Below are positions 31,244 to 38,737 of a stretch of DNA of 64,000 nucleotides, piece after piece. The stretch is taken from contig UQFO01000003.1 of NCBI GenBank assembly GCA_900540275.1, forward strand, positions 108,316 through 172,315. The letters run 5' to 3'. Within the stretch, counting starts at the first letter, position 1. Each line of letters begins with the position of its first letter. A model generated the notes under the pieces. That model was not told the DNA's origin, searched no databases, and was given only the letters and a program-made list of their open reading frames with translations. The translations under genes and the position numbers were made by a program. The stretch is from an uncultured Oscillospiraceae bacterium. Its GTDB lineage: Bacteria; Bacillota; Clostridia; Oscillospirales; Acutalibacteraceae.

Positions 31244-31477
31244 GATACAGCTCCTATCCTTAATTCAAACAGCGCTGTACCTGCGTTTTCTCTCAACACA
31301 GTATAATGCGCCTTCAAGGAATAGTTTGCCGTTTTCTGCGCAATATCATACGTATTTCATTATAGCATTTTATGGTGTTTACAGCAAGCATTTTCCACAA
31401 AAGAAGAAAGCTTACATTTTAATCTGAACTTCATTTTTTATTTGTAAATTATAAACCTAATTCTAATTTTATAACAA

Positions 31478-31502
31478 AAAGAGGCGGTTTATCCGCCTCT
31501 TT
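31478..31502. terminator. Terminator of the nucleoside-transport operon
   Basis: AAAGAGGCGG (31478-31487)/CCGCCTCTTT (31493-31502). Read on the minus strand it follows the last permease gene. The AT-rich stretch 31250-31470 upstream of tepA holds no gene I can support. Confidence 0.8.
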
Positions 31503-31531
31503 CCATAAGATTACTGTGTGAATTCAGGCTG

Positions 31532-32515
31532 CTAACGCTCTTCCCTGTAATAGTTGACGCCGAGCGACTGGGGCTGAGAAAGGTTTTTCTTTTTGCGCAT
31601 GGAATTGACAATCAGCACCAGCGCCGTCACAAGGAACGGCAGCATGACGTAAAACGCCTTGGGGATGTCTGCCAGGAACGACAGGGCCGGGAACGCGGTG
31701 GCAAAGTCGTTTGCACGTACCTGGAAAACGGAGAACGCGCCGAATACGAGCGAACCGAGCAGCGCTTTCGCGGGGCTCCAGCTTGCAAAGATAACGAGCG
31801 CGACGGAAATCCATCCCTGCCCGTTGACGCAGCCGTTGTTCCACACGCCGTTTCCGTTAATCAACGCAATATATGCGCCGCCCAGGCCGCAGATGCCGCC
31901 GCCGAGGATGATGTTGAAATACTTCATCCGGTTGACGTTCACTCCGGACGCGTCCGCGGCGGCGGGGTTTTCGCCGACCGACCGCATACGCAGGCCCGCC
32001 CTTGTATGCTTGATATAAAACCAGCATATAATCGCGACGGCAATGGCGAGATACACCAGCATATTATGGGAAAACAGTACCTTCCCGATATACGGGATGT
32101 CGCTTAAAAACGGGATTTTCAGCTCCGACAGCACGGCGGTGAAATCGCCGGAGAGCTTCGGGTTGCCGCCGGGTGTGCTTTGAATCATCTGCTCGCCGAA
32201 AAAGTTAGCGAAGCCTGTGCCGAAAATTGTAAGCGCCAAGCCGGTAACATTTTGGTTGGCCTGTAATGTTACGGTCAGGAACGCGAAAATCAGCGCGCCA
32301 AACGCCGCCATTGCAAAGGAGGCAAGCAGGGAAAGCAGCAGGTTGCCCGTATGGAAGCCGATGAAGAAGCCAGCAAACGCACCCATGTACATCATGCCCT
32401 CGACGCCAAGGTTCAGGCTGCCGGATTTTTCCGTGATGATTTCGCCGGTTGTGCCGAGCAGCAGAGGCGTGCCGGCTTTAATCGCGGCAAACAAAAAATT
32501 AATGATTGTTCCCAA
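31532..32515 (-). CDS. nupQ: Nucleoside ABC transporter permease (NupQ/YufQ type)
   Basis: A 327-residue membrane protein of the BPD_transp_2 superfamily with about 8-10 helices. The segments LLLGTTGEIITEKSGSLNLGVEGMMYMGA and LRMRSVGENPAAADASGVNV are typical of BMP-type nucleoside importer permeases. The TTG start at 32515 follows AAAGGAG and overlaps the upstream permease by 17 bases, so the two are translationally coupled. It is the last gene of the xpt-bmp-nupOPQ set. Substrate class is by family and context. Confidence 0.88.
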   Translation of the reverse strand: MGTIINFLFAAIKAGTPLLLGTTGEIITEKSGSLNLGVEGMMYMGAFAGFFIGFHTGNLLLSLLASFAMAAFGALIFAFLTVTLQANQNVTGLALTIFGTGFANFFGEQMIQSTPGGNPKLSGDFTAVLSELKIPFLSDIPYIGKVLFSHNMLVYLAIAVAIICWFYIKHTRAGLRMRSVGENPAAADASGVNVNRMKYFNIILGGGICGLGGAYIALINGNGVWNNGCVNGQGWISVALVIFASWSPAKALLGSLVFGAFSVFQVRANDFATAFPALSFLADIPKAFYVMLPFLVTALVLIVNSMRKKKNLSQPQSLGVNYYREER

Positions 32516-33632
32516 CTGTGCTCAGCTCCTTTCCTTTAGACGGTTTGCGTAAGACAAGCTTATAGCGGATAAAGAAGTCGAATCCCAAAATAAAGAAGAG
32601 GATAATGCCCTGTAAAATATCGGATACTGCCGCCGAAAGGCCAAAGGTGCTTTCCGTAACGCCGCAGCCCTTTTCCAGGATGCCGAGCATACAGGAAATC
32701 GCCAGAATTCCAAACGGGTTGAGCCTGCCAAGCCATGCGACGATAATCGCAGTAAAGCCGACGCCGCTTGCTATTCCCATACTGAGGGTATGGCTCGTCG
32801 CGTCTCCCGAAACCTGGAGCATACCTGCAAGGCCGCAAAGCGCCGCGCTTAAGAACATAGTGCGCATGACGACCTTTTTGACGTTCATGCCGGCGTAGCG
32901 CGCCGTGTTCTGGCTGTCGCCAACAACGGAAATTTCATAGCCCTGCTTCGTGTAATTCAAATAGAGGAACACGAGGATGACGAGCACCAGTCCGACAATC
33001 CAGCTCATATCCATCCCGAAGACCTTATCGAGCCACGCGTTTTCCGGGAATGAGGAGATTTTCGGGAAGCCTCCGGCGTTCGGGTCCCTCCATGGGCCGT
33101 CGCGCAGGTATTGGACGATATAGAGCGCAATGTAATTGAGCATGAGCGTCAATAGCGTTTCGTTGGTATTGAATTTACATTTAAAGAACGCGGCGATTAG
33201 TCCCCACAGCCCGCCGCCGACCATTCCGGCGATAAACATGCATATCATTAAAAGCCAGTGGGGAAGGCCGCTTAAAAACAGGCCGGCCCAGGACGCGAAC
33301 ACCGCGCCCATAATAAACTGGCCCTCCGCGCCGATATTCCAGAACTTCATCTTGAACGCAAGCGCCACGCCAAGCGAGGTAATCAGCAGCGGTACGATGA
33401 TGCGCACCAGTGCAATCATGGAAAGGTTCGTTTTAAAGCAGCCGGTCACGATGGTGGAATAAAACTCAATGGGATTGACGCCGAGCGCCAGGATGAAGAT
33501 GCCGCCCGCCACAAACGCCGCGATGAACGCCACGATATACAGGGCAAACGTCTTTTTACCTGATACATCCCCGCGTTTTGCCACACGGACAAGCGGTTCC
33601 CTGTGGCTCAATTTAGGCTGTTGCTGCGCCAT
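32499..33632 (-). CDS. nupP: Nucleoside ABC transporter permease (NupP/YufP type)
   Basis: A 377-residue polytopic membrane protein, partner of the permease encoded next. LGVALAFKMKFWNIGAEGQFIMGA and GYEISVVGDSQNTARYAGMNVKKV mark the family. The ATG at 33632 follows AAAGGAGG with 9-base spacing, in preference to in-frame starts at 33641 and 33653. It overlaps the ATPase gene by 20 bases, again showing coupling. Confidence 0.88.
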   Translation of the reverse strand: MAQQQPKLSHREPLVRVAKRGDVSGKKTFALYIVAFIAAFVAGGIFILALGVNPIEFYSTIVTGCFKTNLSMIALVRIIVPLLITSLGVALAFKMKFWNIGAEGQFIMGAVFASWAGLFLSGLPHWLLMICMFIAGMVGGGLWGLIAAFFKCKFNTNETLLTLMLNYIALYIVQYLRDGPWRDPNAGGFPKISSFPENAWLDKVFGMDMSWIVGLVLVILVFLYLNYTKQGYEISVVGDSQNTARYAGMNVKKVVMRTMFLSAALCGLAGMLQVSGDATSHTLSMGIASGVGFTAIIVAWLGRLNPFGILAISCMLGILEKGCGVTESTFGLSAAVSDILQGIILFFILGFDFFIRYKLVLRKPSKGKELSTVGNNH

Positions 33633-35160
33633 CGGATGCATCCTCCTTTCCAATCGCGTCGGTCATCAGTAAACCAAGCTCTTCCTTGGTCGCGCTCTTT
33701 GCGTCGACTATTCCGGTAATCCTTCCGTGGCACAGGACCATTATCCTGTCGCACAGTTCCAGCATAACGTCCAGGTCCTCTCCGATGAACAGGATACCGA
33801 CATTTTTCTTTTTCTGCTCATTGAGCAGGTTGTATATCGTATAAGAGGAGTTGATGTCGAGGCCGCGCACCGCGTACGCTGTAATCAGGACATGGGGGTT
33901 GGCTTCAATCTCACGGCCGAGCAGCACCTTCTGTACGTTGCCGCCGGAAAGGCGCCTTACGGGTATTTCAGTGCCGGGCGTCTGCACGTCGAGCTGCTTG
34001 ATTATTTTTTCCGCGAGCTTTTCCGCTGATTTCCGGTCGACAAACGGCCCCTTTGCTTCGCGGTAGCTTTTGAGCATCATATTGTCTGTGATACTCAGGG
34101 AAGCCGCAAGCCCCATTCCAAGCCTGTCCTCAGGAATAAAGCTCATGCTGATACCCAAATCGATGATTTCCTTCGGGGTTTTGCCTTCAATATTTTTTTG
34201 ATTATAAAGGATAGCGCCCTTATCTATTTTCTGCAGGCCGGCGATTGCTTCGCACAGCTCCTTCTGCCCGCTGCCCGCAACGCCCGCGACGCCGAGGATT
34301 TCCCCTTTTTTCAGGTCAAAGGAAACGTCTTTGACCGCCTGCGCGCCATCGCTGTTCGATATGGTGAGGTGGTGCACGTTGAGCACCACGCCGTCGTCCT
34401 GGTAGGGTGGGCAGTCGATAGCAAGCTCTACCGCGTGCCCAACCATCAGCTCGGTCAGCTCATGCGCGTTCGTTTCCGCTGTGTTTACGGTCGCGACGCT
34501 CTCGCCCTTGCGCAGGATAGTCACCCGGTCGCTGATTTCAAGCACCTCACCCAGCTTGTGGGTGATGATGATGACCGCGCAGCCCTTGTCGCGCATGTTG
34601 CGCAGGATTCCAAAAAGCTTGTCCGTTTCCTGCGGGGTCAAGACCGCGGTCGGTTCGTCAAGGATTAAAATATCCGCGCCATAATAGAGAACCTTCAGGA
34701 TTTCTACCGTCTGCTTTTCGCTGACGGACATCTCAAATACGCGCTTGCGCGGGTCGATATTCAGGCCGAATTTCTCACTGATTTCCCGCGCCCTGCGGTA
34801 CCGCTTTTTGCTGAGCACGCGCCCCTCTTTTTTTGCGCCGATAAAAATGTTGTCCGCGGCGGAAAAGACGTCAACCAGCTTGAAGTGCTGGTGTATCATG
34901 CCGATGCCGAGCCGTTTGGAATCCTCGGGGGAGTGTATGGAAACCTCCTTCCCGTTTACAAAAATCTGCCCGCTTTCCGGGCGGTAAATGCCGGAGAGCA
35001 TGTTCATAAGGGTCGTTTTGCCGGAGCCGTTTTCTCCGAGCAGCGCCAGGATTTCCCCCTGCCTGACGCTTAGGTCGACATTTTTGTTTGCGACTACGCT
35101 GCCGAAAGTTTTCGTAATCCCGCGCAGTTCAATCGCATTTTTTTGCTGCTGTTCGCCCAT
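33613..35160 (-). CDS. nupO: Nucleoside ABC transporter ATPase, duplicated (NupO/YufO type)
   Basis: A 515-residue ATPase with two ABC domains. Domain 1 has Walker A LLGENGSGKTTLMNM and Walker B ILILDEPTAVLTPQE. Domain 2 has the degenerate Walker A VAGVAGSGQKEL and signature RRLSGGNVQKVLLGREI, but its Walker B reads HVLITAYAVRGLD where family members usually have a P-rich TxP motif. The arrangement matches BMP-type nucleoside and sugar importers. AGGTGAAA precedes the ATG. It is separated from the binding-protein gene upstream by a hairpin at 35246. Confidence 0.9.
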   Translation of the reverse strand: MGEQQQKNAIELRGITKTFGSVVANKNVDLSVRQGEILALLGENGSGKTTLMNMLSGIYRPESGQIFVNGKEVSIHSPEDSKRLGIGMIHQHFKLVDVFSAADNIFIGAKKEGRVLSKKRYRRAREISEKFGLNIDPRKRVFEMSVSEKQTVEILKVLYYGADILILDEPTAVLTPQETDKLFGILRNMRDKGCAVIIITHKLGEVLEISDRVTILRKGESVATVNTAETNAHELTELMVGHAVELAIDCPPYQDDGVVLNVHHLTISNSDGAQAVKDVSFDLKKGEILGVAGVAGSGQKELCEAIAGLQKIDKGAILYNQKNIEGKTPKEIIDLGISMSFIPEDRLGMGLAASLSITDNMMLKSYREAKGPFVDRKSAEKLAEKIIKQLDVQTPGTEIPVRRLSGGNVQKVLLGREIEANPHVLITAYAVRGLDINSSYTIYNLLNEQKKKNVGILFIGEDLDVMLELCDRIMVLCHGRITGIVDAKSATKEELGLLMTDAIGKEDASDGAATA

Positions 35161-35245
35161 AGTTTCACCTGCTTTACAAAAGTAAGGGTTGAACTGTCCT
35201 TTAAACAGGCCGGCGGTTCGGTATGCTTAGAGCACGGCTCAAGGA

Positions 35246-35281
35246 AAAGCGCGGACGGGCTTTATAACCCGCCCGCGCTTT
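35246..35281 (-). terminator. Internal hairpin between the binding-protein gene and the transporter genes
   Basis: AAAGCGCGG...CCGCGCTTT with further CGGG/CCCG pairing. It sits after the BMP stop and before nupO, where a partial terminator would keep the binding protein in excess over the transporter. Confidence 0.7.
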
Positions 35282-35306
35282 GGGTGTGCCTTAATATTCT
35301 GCTGGG

Positions 35307-36500
35307 TTAAGCGACTTCTACGTTCCTGTAGTACCAGTGGATGTCGCCTGTGATGGTCGCGTCGTCGAGCACCTCGCCCGCTTTACATACGACGTTGCCC
35401 TTGTTGTCCACGAGGTCGGCCTCCGTAAGCTTGCCGTCCTTATCCATGAGCTTGCCTTCGAATACCTTGAAGCTGCCGTCCTTAATCATCTTTGAAACAG
35501 CGTCAATCTTTTCCTGCGTACCTTCCGCGCAGTTTTCAGAGAGCGGGGAGATAGCGACGAGGCCGTCGTCCATGCCGCCGAAGTAGTTGCCAAGCTCGCC
35601 CCATTTGCCGTCGATGACAGCCTGCACGGCCTTGGTGTAGTAAACGCCCCAGTTCCATACGGGAGCAGTCAGGTGCGCCTTAGGCGCGTCCTTCGTCATA
35701 TCGCTGTTGTAGCCGCATCCCCATACGCCGCGCTTTTCAGCGGCAAGCTGCGGAGCGGTTGTGTCGCAGTGCTGGCCGATGACGTCGCAGCCAAGGTCGA
35801 GCAGGGCTTCCGCCGCCTGGCCTTCCAGGTCTACGTCAAACCAGGAATTCGTAACCTTGATATAAACCTTCGCGTCCGGGTTTACGGATTCAACGCCCAT
35901 CGCAAACGCGTTGCAGCCGCCGGTAACCTCGGCGTTGGTGTCGCCCATCGCGCCGACATAACCGATTTTATTCGTCTTGGTTTTAAGTCCCGCCGCAATG
36001 CCGGCGAGGTAACGCGCCTGATAGATGCGGCCAAAATAGTTGTTGAAGTTTTTGTCGTTGCTCTTATAACCCGTGCCATGAGAGAAGTACACGTCGGGAT
36101 ACTGCCCGGCAAGGTCGGCCATGGTATCCATATAACCCCAGCTAGTGCCGAAAATGATGTTGCAGCCGGCCTCGATGCATTCCTCGATTGCCGTCTTTGT
36201 CGCGGCGGCGTCACCGTCGGAGATATTATTCTTGCGGACAATCTGGCTGTCAGAAAGGCCGAGGTCCTTCTGCATGGCTACGATGCCCTGGTCATGCGCA
36301 TAGGAATAGCCCGCGCCGTCGCTCGGGTTGCCAATGTGGATAACGCCGACCTTAATCTGGTCCTTGGCGATGCCGGCCGTCTGCGTGCTGCTGCCGGAAT
36401 CCGTACTGCTGCCGCCGCCCGACGAGGTGTTTCCGTCTGAGCAGGCCGCAAAGGACATTACCATGAGGGCCGCGAGAATGATTGCGAGTAACTTCTTCAT
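35307..36500 (-). CDS. BMP-family substrate-binding lipoprotein (nucleoside import)
   Basis: A 397-residue lipoprotein with signal peptide MKKLLAIILAALMVMSFAAC and lipidated Cys20. A Ser/Gly/Thr spacer precedes the BMP (basic membrane protein, PnrA/NupN) periplasmic-binding fold: IKVGVIHIGNPSDGAGYSYAHDQG, ISDGDAAATKTAIEECIEAGCNIIFGTSW, NKIGYVGAMGDTNAEVTGG, DVIGQHCDT. Such proteins bind purine nucleosides, here supported by the adjacent xpt. GGAGG lies 9 bases before the ATG. Confidence 0.9.
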   Translation of the reverse strand: MKKLLAIILAALMVMSFAACSDGNTSSGGGSSTDSGSSTQTAGIAKDQIKVGVIHIGNPSDGAGYSYAHDQGIVAMQKDLGLSDSQIVRKNNISDGDAAATKTAIEECIEAGCNIIFGTSWGYMDTMADLAGQYPDVYFSHGTGYKSNDKNFNNYFGRIYQARYLAGIAAGLKTKTNKIGYVGAMGDTNAEVTGGCNAFAMGVESVNPDAKVYIKVTNSWFDVDLEGQAAEALLDLGCDVIGQHCDTTAPQLAAEKRGVWGCGYNSDMTKDAPKAHLTAPVWNWGVYYTKAVQAVIDGKWGELGNYFGGMDDGLVAISPLSENCAEGTQEKIDAVSKMIKDGSFKVFEGKLMDKDGKLTEADLVDNKGNVVCKAGEVLDDATITGDIHWYYRNVEVA

Positions 36501-36556
36501 GTTTTCTAATCCTCCGTTTTGATATATTGTTTTTATTCCAGGGAAGGGATCCCCGT

Positions 36557-37141
36557 TTAACAGGTTGGATGGCGGAACACAACACCCGTTTCCGGGTCCA
36601 TGCTTTCAACGATAGCAAGCGACTCTAAACGCACATCCATAGAGCGGATGAGCGTCCCGCCGGGCTGGAAGCCTTTTTCAATCACAATGCCCGCGCCCGC
36701 AAGCGACGCGCCGGAATCGCGTATTAGGTTAATAAGCCCCACAAGCGCGTTGCCCTGCGCTAAAAAATCGTCAATCACGAGCACGTTGTCGTCCTGGTTT
36801 AAAAAGTCCTTTGAAACGATGATGTCGTAAATCCTGCCATGGGTGAAGGACTCCACCTTCGCGGTGTATAAGTCGCCCGCGATGTTTTTAGTCTGTGTTT
36901 TTTTGGCGAACACAACCGGGCAATGAAAAAACTGCGCCGTTACGCAGGCAATTCCAATACCGGAGGCTTCTATGGTAAGGATTTTCGTAACATTGCAGTC
37001 GCCGAATAGTCTGTAAAATTCTTTGCCGATTTCCTGTAACAAATCGATATCGATTTGATGGTTCAGAAAGCTGTCTACTTTCAGGATATTGCCGGCAAAA
37101 ACCCTGCCGTCTTTCATAATCCTGTCCTCTAAAAGCTGCAT
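36557..37141 (-). CDS. xpt: Xanthine phosphoribosyltransferase
   Basis: A 194-residue type I phosphoribosyltransferase that converts xanthine (and less well guanine) plus PRPP to XMP or GMP in purine salvage. MQLLEDRIMKDGRVFAGNILKVDSFLNHQID is the typical Xpt N terminus. KILTIEASGIGIA and the PRPP loop VLVIDDFLAQGNALVGL are present. I chose the ATG at 37141, preceded by AAGGCGG; longer in-frame starts add an AT-rich, hydrophobic, unlikely N terminus. It heads the nucleoside transport operon. I looked for a purine riboswitch upstream and did not find one. Confidence 0.94.
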   Translation of the reverse strand: MQLLEDRIMKDGRVFAGNILKVDSFLNHQIDIDLLQEIGKEFYRLFGDCNVTKILTIEASGIGIACVTAQFFHCPVVFAKKTQTKNIAGDLYTAKVESFTHGRIYDIIVSKDFLNQDDNVLVIDDFLAQGNALVGLINLIRDSGASLAGAGIVIEKGFQPGGTLIRSMDVRLESLAIVESMDPETGVVFRHPTC

Positions 37142-37205
37142 TTTAAGTACCGCCTTCCAAAAAATGTAAGCAAATTGTAACAAAGCTGTAAATAGAATAT
37201 AAACA

Positions 37206-37234
37206 ATTATATAACAAAAAAAGACAGAATACAA
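37206..37234 (-). promoter_or_regulatory. Promoter of the xpt-nucleoside transport operon
   Basis: On the minus strand, TTGTAT (37234-37229), 17-base spacer and TATAAT (37211-37206). The region 37235-37460 is AT-rich and shows no gene. Confidence 0.7.
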
Positions 37235-37462
37235 CTAAAAAAAGTATACAAGTTCCTTTTTAACAACCCGCATGTTTTCAGAACTTTTTCTAGAACAGCG
37301 CATATCAAGCTCGGGCCAAATAAGGATGGCGCTTATTTGTATCTGTAAAAATTGTTATATTGAATAACTTAAATTTCTTTGTGCAAATTGTTTTAGATTT
37401 CTCTATTTATTTGTAAATATAACTAAAATTATCAAAATAAAAGATATCAAGTCTATGTCGCA

Positions 37463-37491
37463 TTGACAAACATAAGAATTGTTTTTATAAT
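37463..37491 (+). promoter_or_regulatory. Promoter of the small secreted protein and ABC transporter
   Basis: TTGACA at 37463-37468, 17-base spacer and TATAAT at 37486-37491: an exact consensus promoter. Confidence 0.9.
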
Positions 37492-37496
37492 ACAAA

Positions 37497-37510
37497 TATG
37501 GATATCCATA
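37497..37510. promoter_or_regulatory. Perfect 14-base palindrome at the transcription start
   Basis: TATGGATATCCATA starts 5 bases after the -10 box and so covers the expected +1. A palindrome in this position is a likely repressor site. It differs from the AACC-6-GGTT palindromes near the Xre gene. Confidence 0.6.
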
Positions 37511-37540
37511 GAAAACAATATTCGTTAAGGAGGTAATTAC

Positions 37541-37975
37541 ATGAAAAAATTAAAAAAGGCGGCAATTTTTATCACCCTGCTTGCGGTGCTTACGTCATGC
37601 TTCTGCATGTCTGCGGGCGCGACCAAGTATAACTGGGCGTTCAAAACGGACAACTTCTATGACAGCGGCCAAAAATATTTTAACGCCAGCCCTGGCAACC
37701 GCATCCGGTTTGTCGCGACGCCGAAGTGCAATATTTCATCAGCAACGGTAACATATAATCTCTACGCCTGTTACTGGAACGGTGCAACTCTAATGCCAAA
37801 AAGTCAGATTAAACCTGTAAACCAGCAGATTAGAGCTTGGTGGCGTGATACCAATCCGGGAAATTATTCCACGACACTTCAAGCACATAACAATAAGTAT
37901 TCATCTGGTTTACGCGCAACCATCGAATATCCAAGCGCCTGGCTCGAAAATTTCTGGGGCGACCTTTGGACCTAA
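37541..37975 (+). CDS. Small secreted protein of unknown function next to a MacB-type ABC transporter
   Basis: A 144-residue protein with signal peptide MKKLKKAAIFITLLAVLTSC, cleavage probably after SAGA near residue 27. The mature part of about 117 residues is rich in Trp, Tyr and Asn, has two Cys 14 residues apart (CNISSATVTYNLYAC) and ends in aromatic residues (WLENFWGDLWT). I do not recognise the family; the beta-rich, aromatic composition recalls secreted proteins found beside antimicrobial-peptide ABC transporters, including the lactococcin 972 layout, but no diagnostic motif is visible. AAGGAGG precedes the ATG. An ABC ATPase starts 72 bases downstream with no terminator. Confidence 0.8.
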   Translation: MKKLKKAAIFITLLAVLTSCFCMSAGATKYNWAFKTDNFYDSGQKYFNASPGNRIRFVATPKCNISSATVTYNLYACYWNGATLMPKSQIKPVNQQIRAWWRDTNPGNYSTTLQAHNNKYSSGLRATIEYPSAWLENFWGDLWT

Positions 37976-38047
37976 TAACCATCGCTACGGCCGGGGCGGG
38001 CTTGCCTGCCCCGACTCGATTTTGTATCAATATAACGGAGGGCAAAT

Positions 38048-38737
38048 ATGCAGAAGGAAACCATCATAAAAACTATGGAATTGTACAAAACCTACGGCAG
38101 CGGGGAGGCGGCGGTGCGGGCGCTCAAGCCCTGTAACATCACCGTATGCGCCGGGGAAAAGATAGCAGTCGTCGGCGCGAGCGGCTCCGGAAAATCGACG
38201 CTCCTGCACCTGCTCGGCGGGCTTGATCGCCCCACGGGCGGCGTCATATTGTTCCATGGGGAAGACCTGTACGGCAAAAAGGACGCGGCGCTTGCAAGGT
38301 TTCGGCGGCAGAACGTGGGCTTTGTCTTCCAGAGCTATAATCTGGTGCCGGAGCTTACGGCGGAGGAAAACATCCGCCTGCCCCTTCTGCTCGACGGTAA
38401 AAAACCAGACAAGGGCTACTTTGACCAGGTGGTACATACCCTGGGGCTTTCCGACAGGCTCAGGCACTTCCCCGGGGAGCTGTCCGGCGGGCAGCAGCAG
38501 CGCGCCGCGATTGCGAGGGCCGTCATCGGCAAGCCCTCCGTTTTAATGTGCGATGAGCCGACCGGCAACCTCGACACAAAGAGCGGGGAGGAGGTCATGC
38601 GTTTGCTCCATGAGTTGTCCGATAATTTAGGCGTGACGCTAATTGTCGTCACGCACGACGAAAAAATTGCCGCTCAGATGGAGCGGCGCATCACCATTAC
38701 GGACGGCACGGTGGGGGGCGGCGCTTGTGAAGGCTGA
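38048..38737 (+). CDS. ABC transporter ATPase, MacB/LolD type
   Basis: A 229-residue ATPase. Walker A is VGASGSGKSTLLHLL, the signature LSGGQQQRAAIARA, Walker B VLMCDEPTGNLD and the H-loop VVTHDEKIAA. The NVGFVFQSYNLVPELTAEEN Q-loop region is typical of the MacB/LolD/BceA class, which drives mechanotransmission rather than substrate passage through a channel. CGGAGGG precedes the ATG. The permease gene starts inside its last codons. With the secreted protein upstream, a role in export, release or resistance involving a peptide is likely. Confidence 0.93.
   Translation: MQKETIIKTMELYKTYGSGEAAVRALKPCNITVCAGEKIAVVGASGSGKSTLLHLLGGLDRPTGGVILFHGEDLYGKKDAALARFRRQNVGFVFQSYNLVPELTAEENIRLPLLLDGKKPDKGYFDQVVHTLGLSDRLRHFPGELSGGQQQRAAIARAVIGKPSVLMCDEPTGNLDTKSGEEVMRLLHELSDNLGVTLIVVTHDEKIAAQMERRITITDGTVGGGACEG

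Noticed and set aside
37142..37320. Purine riboswitch upstream of xpt
   Set aside because: I looked on the minus strand for the TATA...CC...ATGATATGG and TTTCTACC core and did not find it.
37541..37975. Lactococcin 972-family bacteriocin
   Set aside because: Size, signal peptide and transporter neighbour are compatible, but no diagnostic sequence motif of that family is visible, so the gene is left as unknown.
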